Source: Sthenelais limicola (Eukaryota; Annelida; Polychaeta; Phyllodocida; Sigalionidae). Taken from it: a DNA stretch of 64,000 nt. A model generated the notes under the pieces. The model worked only from the letters and a program-made list of their open reading frames with translations, was not told the DNA's origin and made no database searches. The translations under genes were made by a program, and so were the position numbers. The DNA lies in the NCBI GenBank assembly GCA_942159475.1, contig OW804096.1:90375784-90439783 (forward strand). Direction: 5' to 3'. Below are positions 23,001 to 36,000 of the stretch, piece after piece (the stretch's first letter is position 1; every line of letters starts with the position of its first letter).

Positions 23001-26000
23001 TGAAGGGAATTAATCTGGATCTCTAGAGGTCCAAGCTCCACGCCCTAGAAAATAAAAATCAGGACGTGAGATTACATGCAAACGGAGTGTTAAAAAACAC
23101 TTTCTTAAAATGTCGAATAACACAGCTGACAATCGGTGCACAGATGGAACCGAGGCATTAGAACAGAAATCCGTCAAAATGAAGGGTATATTTGAGATAA
23201 ACTTCGATCGCCCCCCCCCCCCCCCCCCCACACACACACACAGAAACTTACCCCAGCACTCGATATAAGCTGTTCCATTCTTTTATTATACTGATCAATG
23301 ACTCCCTGTTTTCGTTCGATTACAGCATTTCTCTTTACTATCTCACCATCACTTCGTGTGATAATTTCATTTTTCTGGCGGATTTCCTCATCCAATTCAG
23401 CCAGTATACCCGCCAGACGTTCAATCCTCATCCTGGTGTTAGAAATCTCAAGTGTGTCTCTGGATAAATGGTTCTCGACTTCAGCGACTTGTGCGTCCTG
23501 CAAATATTTCGAAGGATTCAATTAAATTGAACTTACTCCCTCACGAGATATAATAATATATTATACATCAATCGAAATATGATGAAGCCCCCCTATATTA
23601 CGGACATCTTAATATATAATATAATAGAACTCTTCCGTAAATTAAGGAATAAATGCCCACTAGGTGTTTAACTGTATCATATCCATTTCAACTGCGTGCC
23701 CTGAGAGCCCCTACTAGATATAACGGTGCAATCAGAAGGAATCTGTCCCTACATGTATATATATATGTGGGGATTCATTAAGAACAAAATAATACAACTC
23801 TCTTACCAATGTTTTAGTGTGATTTCTCTTCCTATGGGCGAGTTTGTCGGTGTATTGTGATGCTTTATCCAAGGTCAGTTGAGAACGCAACATTTCCAAA
23901 ATCTTATCCTCCAAAGCCATCTTCTCTCTGAACTCACGTTCTATTTGTTTCCTAAGGGCATTCACTTCATTCGTGCGTAACGTTTTGTCCTAAAACAAAG
24001 AAAAAACATACAAAATTAAAGGCAAGAAATTGTGTTGGTCAGTGTGAAAGCAAGAAATAAGCATGATCTTAATTAATGGCCTCTAAAACTTCTCAAAAAG
24101 CTCAATAAAATTAGATAGGCCTACTTACAGTGTTGGCACGGTTCAGAGCTTGTTCAGTTTCATGAAGCATACGAGAATAAGTAGCATATTCATTGTTCAA
24201 AGCATCATGCCTGTCTTGACACGCTTGAAGAAGTCTTCTTATAGTACTGATGTCATTCTCTGTTTTGTGATGAATTGTCATTAATTTTTCATTTTGTTCC
24301 TGCTCCTTGGATACCGACTTCTTGTATCCTTCAATTTCAGTCTCGAGAGATAAGATACGCTGTTGCTGCTCACTGGAAAATACACCAGGACAGCTCATAT
24401 TAGATACATATGAGCAGGAATCTAGCACATGAACATAGAAAGGAATGAAACAAATGCACAGCCATGACTCACTGTATACATTTTGATATTAACAGCTGCT
24501 ATTACAAACCAGTTATTTTACCTCCTTACAGAAACAGCTGCAATTACGAATCTAGTGCAATTACAACCCACTTATTGTAAGTAAAAACGATAAATTGACT
24601 TACTTTAAAGCTTCCTGCATGGCTGAATGAGCCTCGTCACGTCTTCGCATACCTATAAGGGAACTATTCCACTGCTGGAATAACTGTTTCTTTTCCAGAT
24701 TTATGGCCTAGAATTGAAACATGCCGGTATATAGGGTAATATGGACATTTGATTCGTAAGAGTAGTTTAGAAAGAAAATTGTGTTATTTGGTTTCTTTAA
24801 TATAAGAAATTTATCTTTATCAACAAATCTAAGGAAATAAAGTAAAAAAAAATGCAACCACCTGAATTGTCCAAATATCCACACCTACCTCTATTTCCAT
24901 GTGTGCCTCCGACAATGCCTCTCTCGCAGCTTTCGTTTCAGAGTTTTGTGCAGAAAGTTGGGCTTCATACATGGAAATTTCTTCTCGAAGTTTATCTACT
25001 CGCTCAACTAACCGATCCACAAATAAATCCTGTAAACCAAAAATCAATAGGTTACAAAGAGTAATAATTAAAATAAATTTTTAAAAAAGTAGAATGACAT
25101 CACATTACAGTTACAGATTTTTTATTTTTTTTAAAACCAAACCACGAGTTTTCTCCTCTTGAAATGTGTTCTCCCCCCACCCCTTTTTATAATTTTTTTT
25201 TGGTTACCTGTTTTTGTTTGTCAAGCTCCGATTTGCTAACTTCAGTGTCGGCCTTCTCAGCAGCTCGTTTCATGACAGATATATCTGAACGTACATCCTC
25301 GCGAGCATTTTCCATATAGTATATTCTTAAGGCCAGATTCTCAACCTCTTGCTGGAGCTCAGCTCCTAATGAACAAAAATCGATATACACGTGGTATAAA
25401 CCATCAAACATGCCTTTTCTCTATTTCTAATTACATCAGAATCACTGATAAAATTTATGAAAAATCATTATGCGTCCAATCATTATGACGTTACCCTTTT
25501 TCTTTTCCTTGTTTACAGTAGTTTGTGACTGTCTGTAAAGGTCTTGGACTTCGTTCAACATCTGTTCTATCTGTGAGCGTAGCTGGCTTACATTGGTGTA
25601 GGAGTCGTGATTCTTCTCAAGCATCATCTGATGACGGGCAAGTTCTTGTTGCACTCCATATAGTTCAACACCAATATTTTCGCGTGTATTACTTTTATCT
25701 TTCATAGCTTCTTGCAGTTCACGAAGTTCAAGCGAGACTTTTTCATTTTGCTTCTCAAGATGAGATCTGAGGGCATTTTGGAACCTTTGCATCAAGGGCT
25801 AGAAAAAGAGGGAAACTAAGATAAAAACCTGTTCAATTCGTTCAATCAACGAAACAAATAAAGGAATTTTGAATCATTGGCAGTATACCTTACATGGAAA
25901 AAACAAAATTCTAGCGTCGTACTACCACAACGTTGCAGACACCTTCCGAAAAATTCAACCTTTAAAACAGCGGATTGAAATGAATAATGTAACAGGAGAG

Positions 26001-28645
26001 TCCTAACACCATATATTCAAAGATCAAAAAGAATTTGGCGATAACTTACATGATCTGGATCAAGCACAACCATCTCATTTTCCCCTTCGCTCTCTTCGTC
26101 TTCGGTCATCTCTTCTTCACCACTTAGTTCTTCCTCTTCTTGGTCGCTTTCACCAGTATTACTCATTTCTGGATGCTCATAAAGGGCCATATCAGTCTGT
26201 GGTGGAAGATCAGTCATAGGATCCTCGAATGGTTCATCTAAGTGTGTCTGTTCGGGTGGTTCTGTCAAAATAGTACGGCTGATAGAGCAAGTTTCCGGAC
26301 TTTGCCAAGAATAGTGAGTGAATGTATTAGTGGAATAATAAAATAATGGGATTAGTTGACGTCTGACATGTTATTAATCAGTCAGATTATGAAAATAATC
26401 TATTCATAATTACCATCCTCTGTTGGTCTCTGTGCTGACATTGGACGGCCAGATGCAGGTCTCCCCGATGCAGGCCTTCCAGATGTGGGTCGGCCAGATG
26501 CAGGCCTACCAGATGTGGGTCGGCCAGATTCAGGCCTTCCGGAGGCCGGCCTACCTGAAGTAGGTCTTCCAGTTCCAGATAGGGGTCTCTCTGTTGGGGC
26601 AGATTCTTCTTGCTTAGTGGCTGAAGCTGGCCTTCCAGTGAGAATTAGTCCTTCTGCAAAAAATGTTGACGACAGTTTAATACTCTCTCTTTTATCGTAT
26701 AGGGATTTAAAACTTAATCATTGGTTACAAAATACCAAAATAAATCGTGGAAATTTGAAACATCGAGAATTTGACGACGGCCCTAACCTTCTTCTGCTTT
26801 TTTAGCAGAGACAGGCCGAGATCCAGCTCTTGAAGCGGGTTTAGACCCAGCTTTGGATCCCTTCGGACTGGCAGGCACACCTCCTGCGGCTGATCCAGGT
26901 CGGCTGCCTGCTTTGCTTCCAGGTCTTGACGATGGTTTCTCACCAGTTGCAGAACCAGGTCTAGATCCTGCAATCGTATATTAGTCACCGGTTCTATTTA
27001 TTCCCGTGTATTAAGGTCGTGGATTAATTAGTTACTAAGAAAAAACATCTTTATTATAATAACTGCGAAGAGAAAAAATACTAAACAAAACATATCCCAC
27101 AAGAACATTTACAAGTACCTTTCGGAGATGCTTTTGATTTGGCAGAGGCAGGTCTAGATCCAGGTTTGGCAGACCCTGGTCTTGATGCTGGCTTGTCAGT
27201 GGCAGGCCCATCTGCCATCTCCCCGGTGTCAAACTGTGGATTATCAAAATATTTAAATTATGCCTGTAATATGTGCAATTTAGCGGTTCAAATGACGTGG
27301 GGCAAATAAGATATGAACCGCAGGACATGCCCAGATCCATTTACTATAATGTTACAAAATAAGCAAATGAGAAAGATAAAGGTCCATACAAAACTAATGT
27401 TTCTATAATAAAAATGCTGTTAAGTTTAGGTAATATTACATAGAAAAAAAGGCAAGGTTGTATGCTAAATTTGTACACACCCTCACAATAATTTGTTTGA
27501 TGTATCATTAATTTTACCTGTTATTTACATGTTTCTGTTAAATAAAGATCCCGTGTTGGACAAAAAAAATAATAATAAGCAAATGTATATATAGAATAGA
27601 AAGCGAACCTGCATATATGCATTTTATTTTATTGAAGTCTTAGTCGTCTATGCCATGGTATAAGATTGTGCGTCGTTGAAATACAATTAAATTGGGGCAT
27701 ATTTCCATAAAATATGTCTGCAATGTACACGATTGTAAAAGAAAATGGAAATAAGATTACTCATATATAATCTCTCTATATATATTATAATTTATTTTCC
27801 CCTCACCTCCGAGAGAGCGGCAACAGTAAGTTTTGAGACGACATCGTCCATGCCGGTGGGCCTATAATTGAACATGACATGAATTTAAGCAGTCCATACT
27901 CCACAAGACTAGTATCTTAAGCAAAGTATACATAGATATACATAATATATCATGTGAGTCATCATTCAGCACGAGTCGAAGTATGTGGAAAATACGGTAG
28001 TGAGTAGAACAGAAGTTTCTCATCGTTGACATCATGATGCGATCCATCCCTGGAGAACTTAAAACTACATTTAGCTAGGTCTATGAATTTATTGTGTTAT
28101 ATTTAAGAAAGGTACCTTGGGTCAAGTCGAACGTGATATTACTGTAATACTGACGCAGAACATGAATGCCACTGAATGGTAGGCCTAATGCTAGGCCTAG
28201 AATTCTTCTAGACTATTATAAATTATAATATGCCATGATCCATATGGCATATGGCTTATAATAATTATGCGAGAATGTAGGCCTACAGAAAAATTGATAA
28301 TAAGTTTTTTTTACAATATCAGCAAGATTCGGAAGAAAGTTATTCGTTTTTGAGTTTTCATGTTTAAGGAATACGATCAACACCGCCGCCGCCGATCGGT
28401 TGTTTACATGCCATGTTTACGTGCTCATGAGTCATGGACTGTCTAGCTTCCAAGTACGTCTATATGTATGTACAATCGGGATTTATTATCTCGCGATCTT
28501 AGGGTAATCACCAGTTTATAAATATTCTATTCTTCTAACTACTAGAAGAATGAAACATTTGATACCCACCGAAAGGTAAAAGTATTCGTAAAAATCAATA
28601 AATTTTAGCAATAAAAGAGGACACTTACTTCTCTTCGTCCGCCAT
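20094..28645 (-). CDS. CCDC40: Coiled-coil protein CCDC40, axonemal 96-nm ruler subunit
   Basis: CCDC40 pairs with CCDC39 to form the ruler that positions inner dynein arms and the nexin-dynein regulatory complex in motile cilia. Twenty coding exons read in frame to 1125 aa (human about 1142): 28645-28629, 27861-27807, 27233-27119, 26967-26788, 26653-26414, 26261-26050, 25800-25495, 25364-25208, 25029-24889, 24707-24604, 24372-24129, 23989-23817, 23497-23252, 23044-22831, 22696-22527, 22291-22200, 21329-21141, 20974-20854, 20724-20566, 20336-20094. The start ATG lies in a 17-bp coding exon. Residues 25-202 are low-complexity SRPGS/SGRP repeats and 203-273 are acidic. VVLDPDHPLMQRFQ then opens a coiled coil that runs almost to the end. 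MLWEKK, SEIGQ-like and [12 protein letters not shown] match vertebrate CCDC40 closely, as do [10 protein letters not shown] and the terminal DEYPQ-like [13 protein letters not shown]. Confidence 0.96.
23211..23242. repeat. Poly-C plus (CA)n microsatellite beside a CCDC40 splice donor
   Basis: Nineteen C followed by a CA dinucleotide run. On the transcribed strand this is (GT)n followed by a G run, starting about 10 bases inside the intron after the donor of the exon 23497-23252. Its position close to a 5' splice site makes its length variation potentially relevant to splicing. Confidence 0.85.
26414..27233 (-). repeat. Coding SRPGS/SGRP repeat block in CCDC40
   Basis: Three consecutive exons (27233-27119, 26967-26788, 26653-26414) encode short Ser/Gly/Arg/Pro repeats. 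The first two use SRPGS, SRPAS and SKPGS units with ASPKGS at matching positions in each. The third encodes roughly nine tandem (A/T/E)SGRP units. All keep the CCDC40 reading frame. Human CCDC40 has an acidic, not SGRP-rich, N-terminus, so this block looks lineage-specific. Confidence 0.85.
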
Positions 28646-30013
28646 CTTGTATCGATGTGTTGCTATGTAGATCTTACACCGAAGTACTTCATTGGTTTAA
28701 GTGCCGTAGATTTCGACCAATCAAAAACCCTCTTCTTCCGCTGAAGGAAGTGAGCATGAACAGTTGTCAACAGCCAACAGCGGGGTGGTATATGCAGCAG
28801 GTGTGTAATCTTCTATTACATTTTATTTTACGTGGACCCTCCCTACAATCACTACCTATTTCATCATTCTATTTTAATACCAATACTGAAACGTATGTAC
28901 AATAAATTCAAGACCCCCTTCCAACATATTTGCCACCGTATCTTAGAATTTACCGGAACATACGGAACCAACCTCGGCTCGGCAGTTCGTCCATGATCAC
29001 GGTCATATCCTCATGTTCTTCAGCTTGGGACTTGACTGATTTTCGAGTTCCCCGTTTCATCACGTACTACGTGTATCAACAATTTGCCAGATACACTCGT
29101 TTTTCTAAAGAGTTAAAATGATTGAGATGCACAATTTTCACAATTCTTTGGAATATGAACTTTACACAATTTTGTTTTATTAAAATATAGTAGTCAATAC
29201 GGAAAGTTACGGACCCGCCCACTACTGGCACTAGGAACAACTGAACTGAAATTCTGAATACGGTACCGTAATTTCTTTAATAGAAAATTATACGAATTTG
29301 GACCATCATAGCATCCTTTACACTACTTTCCCCTATCGATTTCCCACCCGAGGCGCAGCAGAGATTTATAATAATGGCTTATTACTGTATTGCTAAATGG
29401 CTTAATTCATTTTGTATTAATGTTCTCTGTTCTTGCTTGTTACCCTGTAGCCTGTAGGCTTTACGTGTAGGCCTACTATGAAATTATACAACTTTTGTTC
29501 CATATAACATGCATTTGCTAAAATTATTATTAATATGGTTTTGCCAACTATAATTAGCATACATATGTATTCAGTCAAACATGTCTTAACATACAATTCA
29601 GACTAAAGCGCTATACAATTAATCTATCCTATATGGCTATAATATCAAAATAAGGACTTCAGCTGTGTCGTCGACGCAGCTGTGAATTGTTTCCTTATTT
29701 TTTTGTCAAAGCAACCTTATCTATTTTGTCCAGCTGGGCTTGAAATCCTCCCACCTATGGGGAGCTTAGACCCGCCGATATTGCTTAATCTGGCACAATA
29801 AATGTTTTAACAACAGCAACAACTCAAAGGGTGGCTGAGCCCTGTCGTTGGAGTTCCACTTGCGCTGTCGTGTTTTCATAGCTTATTTCCCCATTATCTT
29901 TATCCACACAGGTTAGGCCCCAGCGGGAAACGTTTGGGGTCTGGAACGTATGCATATCGACATTCTCCATGGATCTAAGATAGCAAGCTAAAAGTTCTGT
30001 GGATATATTTGGA
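28646..30013. promoter_or_regulatory. Divergent promoter region between CCDC40 and TBC1D16
   Basis: The two genes point away from each other with start codons about 1.37 kb apart. The interval has no coding exon that I can support, although short 5' UTRs of both genes must lie in it. Near the CCDC40 side are RFX-like half sites: GTTGCTATG at 28659-28667 and GTTGTC-AACA-GCCAAC at 28763-28778. Near the TBC1D16 side is a 55-bp hairpin with CAGCTG boxes (29647-29701). A bidirectional promoter is inferred from arrangement only. Confidence 0.55.
29647..29701. repeat. 55-bp imperfect palindrome upstream of TBC1D16
   Basis: AAAATAAGGA at 29647-29656 pairs exactly with TCCTTATTTT at 29692-29701. The inside pairs imperfectly as TTCAGCTGTGTCG with the CGACGCAGCTG side. 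It contains two CAGCTG E-box cores around a central GTCGAC. It lies about 310-370 bp upstream of the TBC1D16 ATG and could be a protein-binding palindrome or a tiny foldback element. Confidence 0.7.
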
Positions 30014-33000
30014 ATGACGAACCTGCCGGGACCGATGGATGTGCTACCAAACTTACCCATTACAAATATGAACCTAACCAGCCTTTTTAAAAAGGCCACA
30101 GATCTCTTAGGATTTACGAGCCCAGAAAGATTGAGACCTCCCCCCCTTGACGGGGAAATCATTTACTGTAAAAACAATGTGTGCGTCCATCCCCCTGCTG
30201 CCCTGAGAAAAGAAGGAGAACATTTCCCTGGGTACCTGAATATAAGATCCCAGGAAGATGTTGTAAGTATCAGACTCAAAATATCCGGTAGAACAATCTC
30301 AGTCAAATACACGTTTAAAATAGGTATCAGACTCAGAGCATGCAGTTTGTCGAATGTTTGGTTTTTATTCTACGTAGATGCCTATTAATATTATATTATT
30401 TGCTATTGAGTTTACAATCGTTCTCATAATTATATGAATTGACTTGCTCATTTGTATGCAGCTTTTAAGAGACGTTACAACATTGTTCTGTGATGATTAT
30501 TATTTCATTGCTCATGTAAAGCTATGAATCCTTTTGGATTGATATAGTTTTGTTTTCATATTGTAATACTAATAGTCTATAATTAATTTCTATCAGAGTT
30601 TTAACGTGTGGGAGATTTTGAAACTCTATCCTCCTTCGTTCCCTTGGTTGCCCAATTCATCATCCATATTATTGCCTTGCTTGATATGTTGTGTTTTTTA
30701 CCCAATGGATATTGGATAACAAGTTTCGAATTAACATTTTCTATACAGACTAAGAAAAACGGACACGTAAGCGTTTGAATTGATTCATGTTCTTTTTGTG
30801 TTTGAAAAACGCTCATGTACATTTGGAAAACCTCGATGAAATGGATACTCTGAACATAAATCTTATTTATTTTTATACTGTTTAGTTTCTGAATTAGGGT
30901 ACACATATTTACATCATGAATGGTCTCCCTGTTAATGCAGGCAATAAATCAAACTATCTTCACAGAGGAACCATTTGTTTGTAGTGTTATTAATCTTTTG
31001 TTTTGTATGACTTTTCATACGTGTGGAAACTTTACTTTAGACGTTGGGTTAACCGGTTTTTTATTATATTCTTGTCCGTAAATCTATGGTGCTGCAACCC
31101 AATTTGTACATTCTGGGTTGGGTTCACTTCAACGTTCAACTTTAATGAGGCTAAGCCGTCTTCTGTTAGCTTGTATCTATTCTAAAATTAATCAGTTTCC
31201 TGGTTATTTACATGTATATGAAAAGAAAAATTGCACCAGTGGTACCAGGGTCGGAGAAGTCCGCGGCCCGGTTGTCCACACCACCCAGGTCAGCCATGCG
31301 GACAACCAAAAATGAATATTTGGGAGTCAGGCGGACAACCAGGTTTCACCTTTTATATGTGTGAGCGGACAACCATATATTGTAATATATATATGTCGGA
31401 CAACCATATTTTGAAAAGCTTATCGAAGCGATTTTTCCAACCCTGGGTACTCATTTATATCGGTGAACAAGAGTAAATTTAAAGAAGTTTACAACTAAAC
31501 TAGATTTCAAGTTTCTTTTATTCTGTATAATACTAAAATATAACTACAGCTACAACTGCCCCTAGCATACTGATATCAATAGATGATATAGTACGTGACA
31601 ATATTCTGTTAGCTTGTTATATATGATGTTTTTTTACTGTTGGTGATAGACCCACGATTTTTAGGGTTCTGAGATTTGCAATAATTTTCTATTGAACATA
31701 ATCTTGAATAAATGAAACTTGCGCCGCATCCATTACATTTCTGACTTAACTAATGCTAGGAGTTATTTTGCTCAATTTGCTAACAATTTACAATAGGGGA
31801 CACGGGTCTGAAATTCTTTATAATCTGCATATATAAATTCTATGGAAGAAAATGTGAAAATATTGATTATTTGTAGATTTAATTATAAAATCAATTGATT
31901 TTTTTCTTCAGGTATTAGGATCGACCCTTATACTAACCTGGATTCCAAATTCGACTCTGCGAAAGAATCCACGAAGTATTGAGAACAGTCCACGACATCC
32001 TGGTGTACCACTTCGTGTTAGTCCAAGACGTTCTCCCAGACAAGAGTTTGCCCGACCAGACTTTTCGTCACCGGGTTCCAAACCTTCAAACCATGTTGAA
32101 AACGGGCATATTTCTTCGGGGGAGAGGGACCATGGCCAAGACGCTCCCTCCACCGAGAAACATGGTTCGAACAAAAATTCAAGCGAGGGGACCTTTTCGG
32201 GTCGCATTGTTTATGACGCAAGAACTGATTCTATTTATGATTCACAGGAACAAAATGCCCCTACACAAGGTGGGGATCCGAAACAGAAGGAAGTTATTCA
32301 CGATGGAGGAAGTCCCGTCTCTGAGAGGCAGATTTCCAGGATGTTGCACAAAAACAGAATCCAAGAAATAAAGAAGGAACGAAACAGCTCCAGCAGGTCT
32401 GTAACAAGCATAGAGATGGACGGAGACCATCTTGTGGTCACAACTGAAATGGAGGACGATTCTATATTTGAAGATGAGATAAGTGATAGTTGTAACGGCA
32501 AAGGTTCTAGTTCAGATCTGCCTCAGTATGTTAGTCGCTCTCACAAAGATTCTGGAATCGGAACAATATCACACGATACAGAATGTACTAGCTCAAGTAG
32601 TTCAGAATATCCAAGTCCCACAAGTGAACGTTACCATCGCATTTTGGGCGAACTTCAGCAGCAATCCGGTAGTGGTACCCCGCAGCAGGCCAACTCGGAA
32701 TATACTCAACTCACTGAAGCAGCATTAGAAAGTCACACAAAAGCTCACATGGAAAAATTAAAGGAGTCCCTCAGCTTACAACTAGACCCTACCACCACTG
32801 CACAACCAGAAATGCAGCACACGCCTGACATCTCTGTCAGTCCTGGCAGCTGCAGTTCTGGATCTACCTCAGGTCCTGATTCTAGGCCACCTACTCCTAT
32901 GGACCCTCCTGAGTCTCCCGATCATCTCCGCCCTCAATCCCCTGATGTCAACTCCCCGACCTACAGCGAAAGCGGGAACGAAATTCAGAATATGACTTTC

Positions 33001-36000
33001 CCTCACAGCTCTGTAACCTACGAGCACCAGCTACAAAATGCTGGTCAGAAGAAATCTGCCAAAGAACAAATTTGCGGCGTTTTTTCTGTCGATCTAGGTG
33101 AGTTTGTTGTATTTATTTTACCATTATTTCAGTATAATGTAGCTTATATATATAAATCAATAATTTACTATCAGTTGCATTCATTTACTATCAGTTGAAT
33201 TCATTTTTTTCCGAACGAGGCTCCCATCCTGTAACCCTGAATTTTCATGCGATTGAATATTTTTTTTGTCCCGACTTTTATTTAAACAATGACATAACCC
33301 CTCGGGGTATCTGGAAACATGTAACAGATTATCGGGCCTTTAGTTTGCGCGGAGGCATACACTCGCTTTCCAAGAAAGTCGCTTGCCTTGATATGGCCAT
33401 TTTGGTATCAGTCATGACACTGCCCCTTCAAAGGACCAGAACAGATATTGGGAAGCTTTAATTGTACCATTAATTTCGAAGTTTCAATCTGCAGTGAATT
33501 GTATGAATAAGTACTGTAAAAATAACGTGTACACATATTGTAATCGCTCGCTCAAAGCTCAAATGACGTTTTCTTTTTTTACCTGTATTTCCGACACTCA
33601 GCGTTTTCAGCTCATTGCTTTTTGCTGTAAAGCCTTAAGGTCATACTCATGACTGGTCTGTAGACTGTTTAAGGTTTTTTCTTTTGTCATATTTTGTTAT
33701 TAAAATTGCCATTTTCGAAATTTGTTTTAATTGATTAATAATTGATAAATAATACATGTGTAGCTGATGTGATAAGTGTTGACTTGGTGTTGGGACTAAT
33801 TAGATTTTGGATCGCTTCGTTCATACCTTGCATGTTATGCCAGAACCTGAAGTGGCGTGTTCTTCTGTGGGACATTTATGGCTCTATGATTTATCACTCT
33901 ATGTATTTACTGTGGTTGCGTTTGTATAAAGTGTATTGGCCTGTTGGTCAGAATCGATTTTATGATAGCCCATCTGTGCCAATGCATGTGCCAGCTACAG
34001 TACGAATACACACATAGATGGCGTGATTCCCACTTGTGTACCCTTATGTTGTGATTTAATACTCTGATGCTCATTTGATATATGTTCTTTATTCCATCTA
34101 GAGCTTTTAGTTTCGGCATGGTTATCAATATAAATGAAGTCTACCTTCTGGTTTGCTTGTATTACATTCTAAATTGCATAATGTTAATGGGGTATTTTTT
34201 ATAATTAGAAAATATCAGTTTTCGGAATTTACAGGTATGTTAGGTTTCTTCACATTTAAAGAAAGCTTGTGCATGGTTGGGAAAATCAGTGGATGAAAAT
34301 ACAGCTCTTACTATAGGAGACTCCTATAGTGAAAGGTCTTTCAGTTTGATAGTATTGCAGGCCTATACGAATGTAGAATGTAGAGATATTGGTGTTTTGT
34401 TTGTGTATTCTCCCCCACTGCTTCCGCCAGTCCTATGAGACTACTCAAAATAGCTGTTCTGTGCCCACTCACGGGTCTGTCTTACTTAGGTAGGCCCTAG
34501 TGTGTAATAGATTTTATCATCCTAGGGACACTTTTGCTGACTTCTGTGATTGACTAGACTTGATGTACTCGTAAGTTTGACCATTCCTGGCACGAAGCAG
34601 TGGCTGGGATTGGGGTTGTATCAAGTTATTTTCAATGGCACTTTTAAGTATCCCAAATAAAATCTTTGTTTTTACGTAGTCTGTATTCTGTAGATTGCCT
34701 TCCAGGTTGACGGTTAGTTTCAGTCTACTTCCAAGGTATCAAACAGAATGAGCGGAAAATCTGACTCTCTTAATTCCATCGACCCTCCCCATTTACCCTA
34801 TACAATACACCTGCTCTCATATATATACACCACATGCATGTACCTACTATCGAGAAACCCCATTGCCATCCTGGAAAACTCGCCCGATCCCCCCCCCCCA
34901 CCTCACCCCCCCCCCCCCTGTCTGATGGAAAGAAAAAACAATTCCAAATCTGTTTGGTTACCACAGGTCAAATGCGTTCACTCCGTGTGTTCTATTCAAA
35001 TGATGCATGCACCAGTGGCCAACTTGTTATCGCCAGCAGAGAAAGTCAGTACAAGATTCTCCACTTCCATCATGGTGGCCTCGATAGACTTGCTGAGGTC
35101 TTTACTGACTGGAAATTTCTCTCCAAACCAAAAGAAAAGGTAAAATTCCATATATATATTATTATGCCCTAGAAATATTTTTGGCATTGATTCATATTAA
35201 AGAACATCCAAGCTTGGTGATTACAATACGTATATAGGAACGCCATCCCTGTCATGTTGTTAAACCCACCTTATGCATTCATCTATTTTGTTAGCTTTTT
35301 GTTTGCATTTGTTTCACACACCTTTGATCAAGGTGAAATTCTATCAAATTAAGACGTACGTTTGAAGTCCCCTGAATAATACTTTTCTCTTTCTAGGGAA
35401 AAGAAGTTGATCACATGTGTGAACATTTTTCTGTCATCCGCCCTTACCTCCCCAAAGAACAAAGTCACCCAGAAGAAGGAGCTTATGAAATGGTTAATGA
35501 AGACACTTGGCGCCAACACATGAATGAAATCGGTCAAATTGAAGATGATCTCAACCTGAGGAAGGTAGGTGACTGTCTAGCAGACACTATTCTATCTACC
35601 CATGAAAGTGGGCGTGGCATCATTGGACTAAGTAATGCCTTTGGGATGGTTTCATTACATGGCCATACACTTCGATGTAAGTTACAACAATGTCTCACTT
35701 TTATTGCAGGCAATCTTCTTTGCAGGACTAGAGCCAACTCTACGCCATGAAATGTGGCCGTTCCTATTGCATTACTATTCCTACAGCTCCACAATAGAAG
35801 AACGTGAACAAATAAGGAATGACAAGTTTATTGCTTATCAGAATATCAGAAAACAGAGGTAGGTGATCGGCATTGGTTTGCCTAATAAGGTATAGTCTCA
35901 GACATTCTAGTTCTTACCTTGTATCAATGTTGGCACATTTTCACCATCATTAATCTCTATCAGATATTGGTTTCAGCTTCTAAATTGTGATTTCAAGGTG

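Noticed and set aside
28763..28778. X-box-like GTTGTC-AACA-GCCAAC upstream of CCDC40
   Set aside because: Only loosely fits the RFX palindrome because its halves are not properly complementary. Kept as a remark on the promoter, not as a called site.
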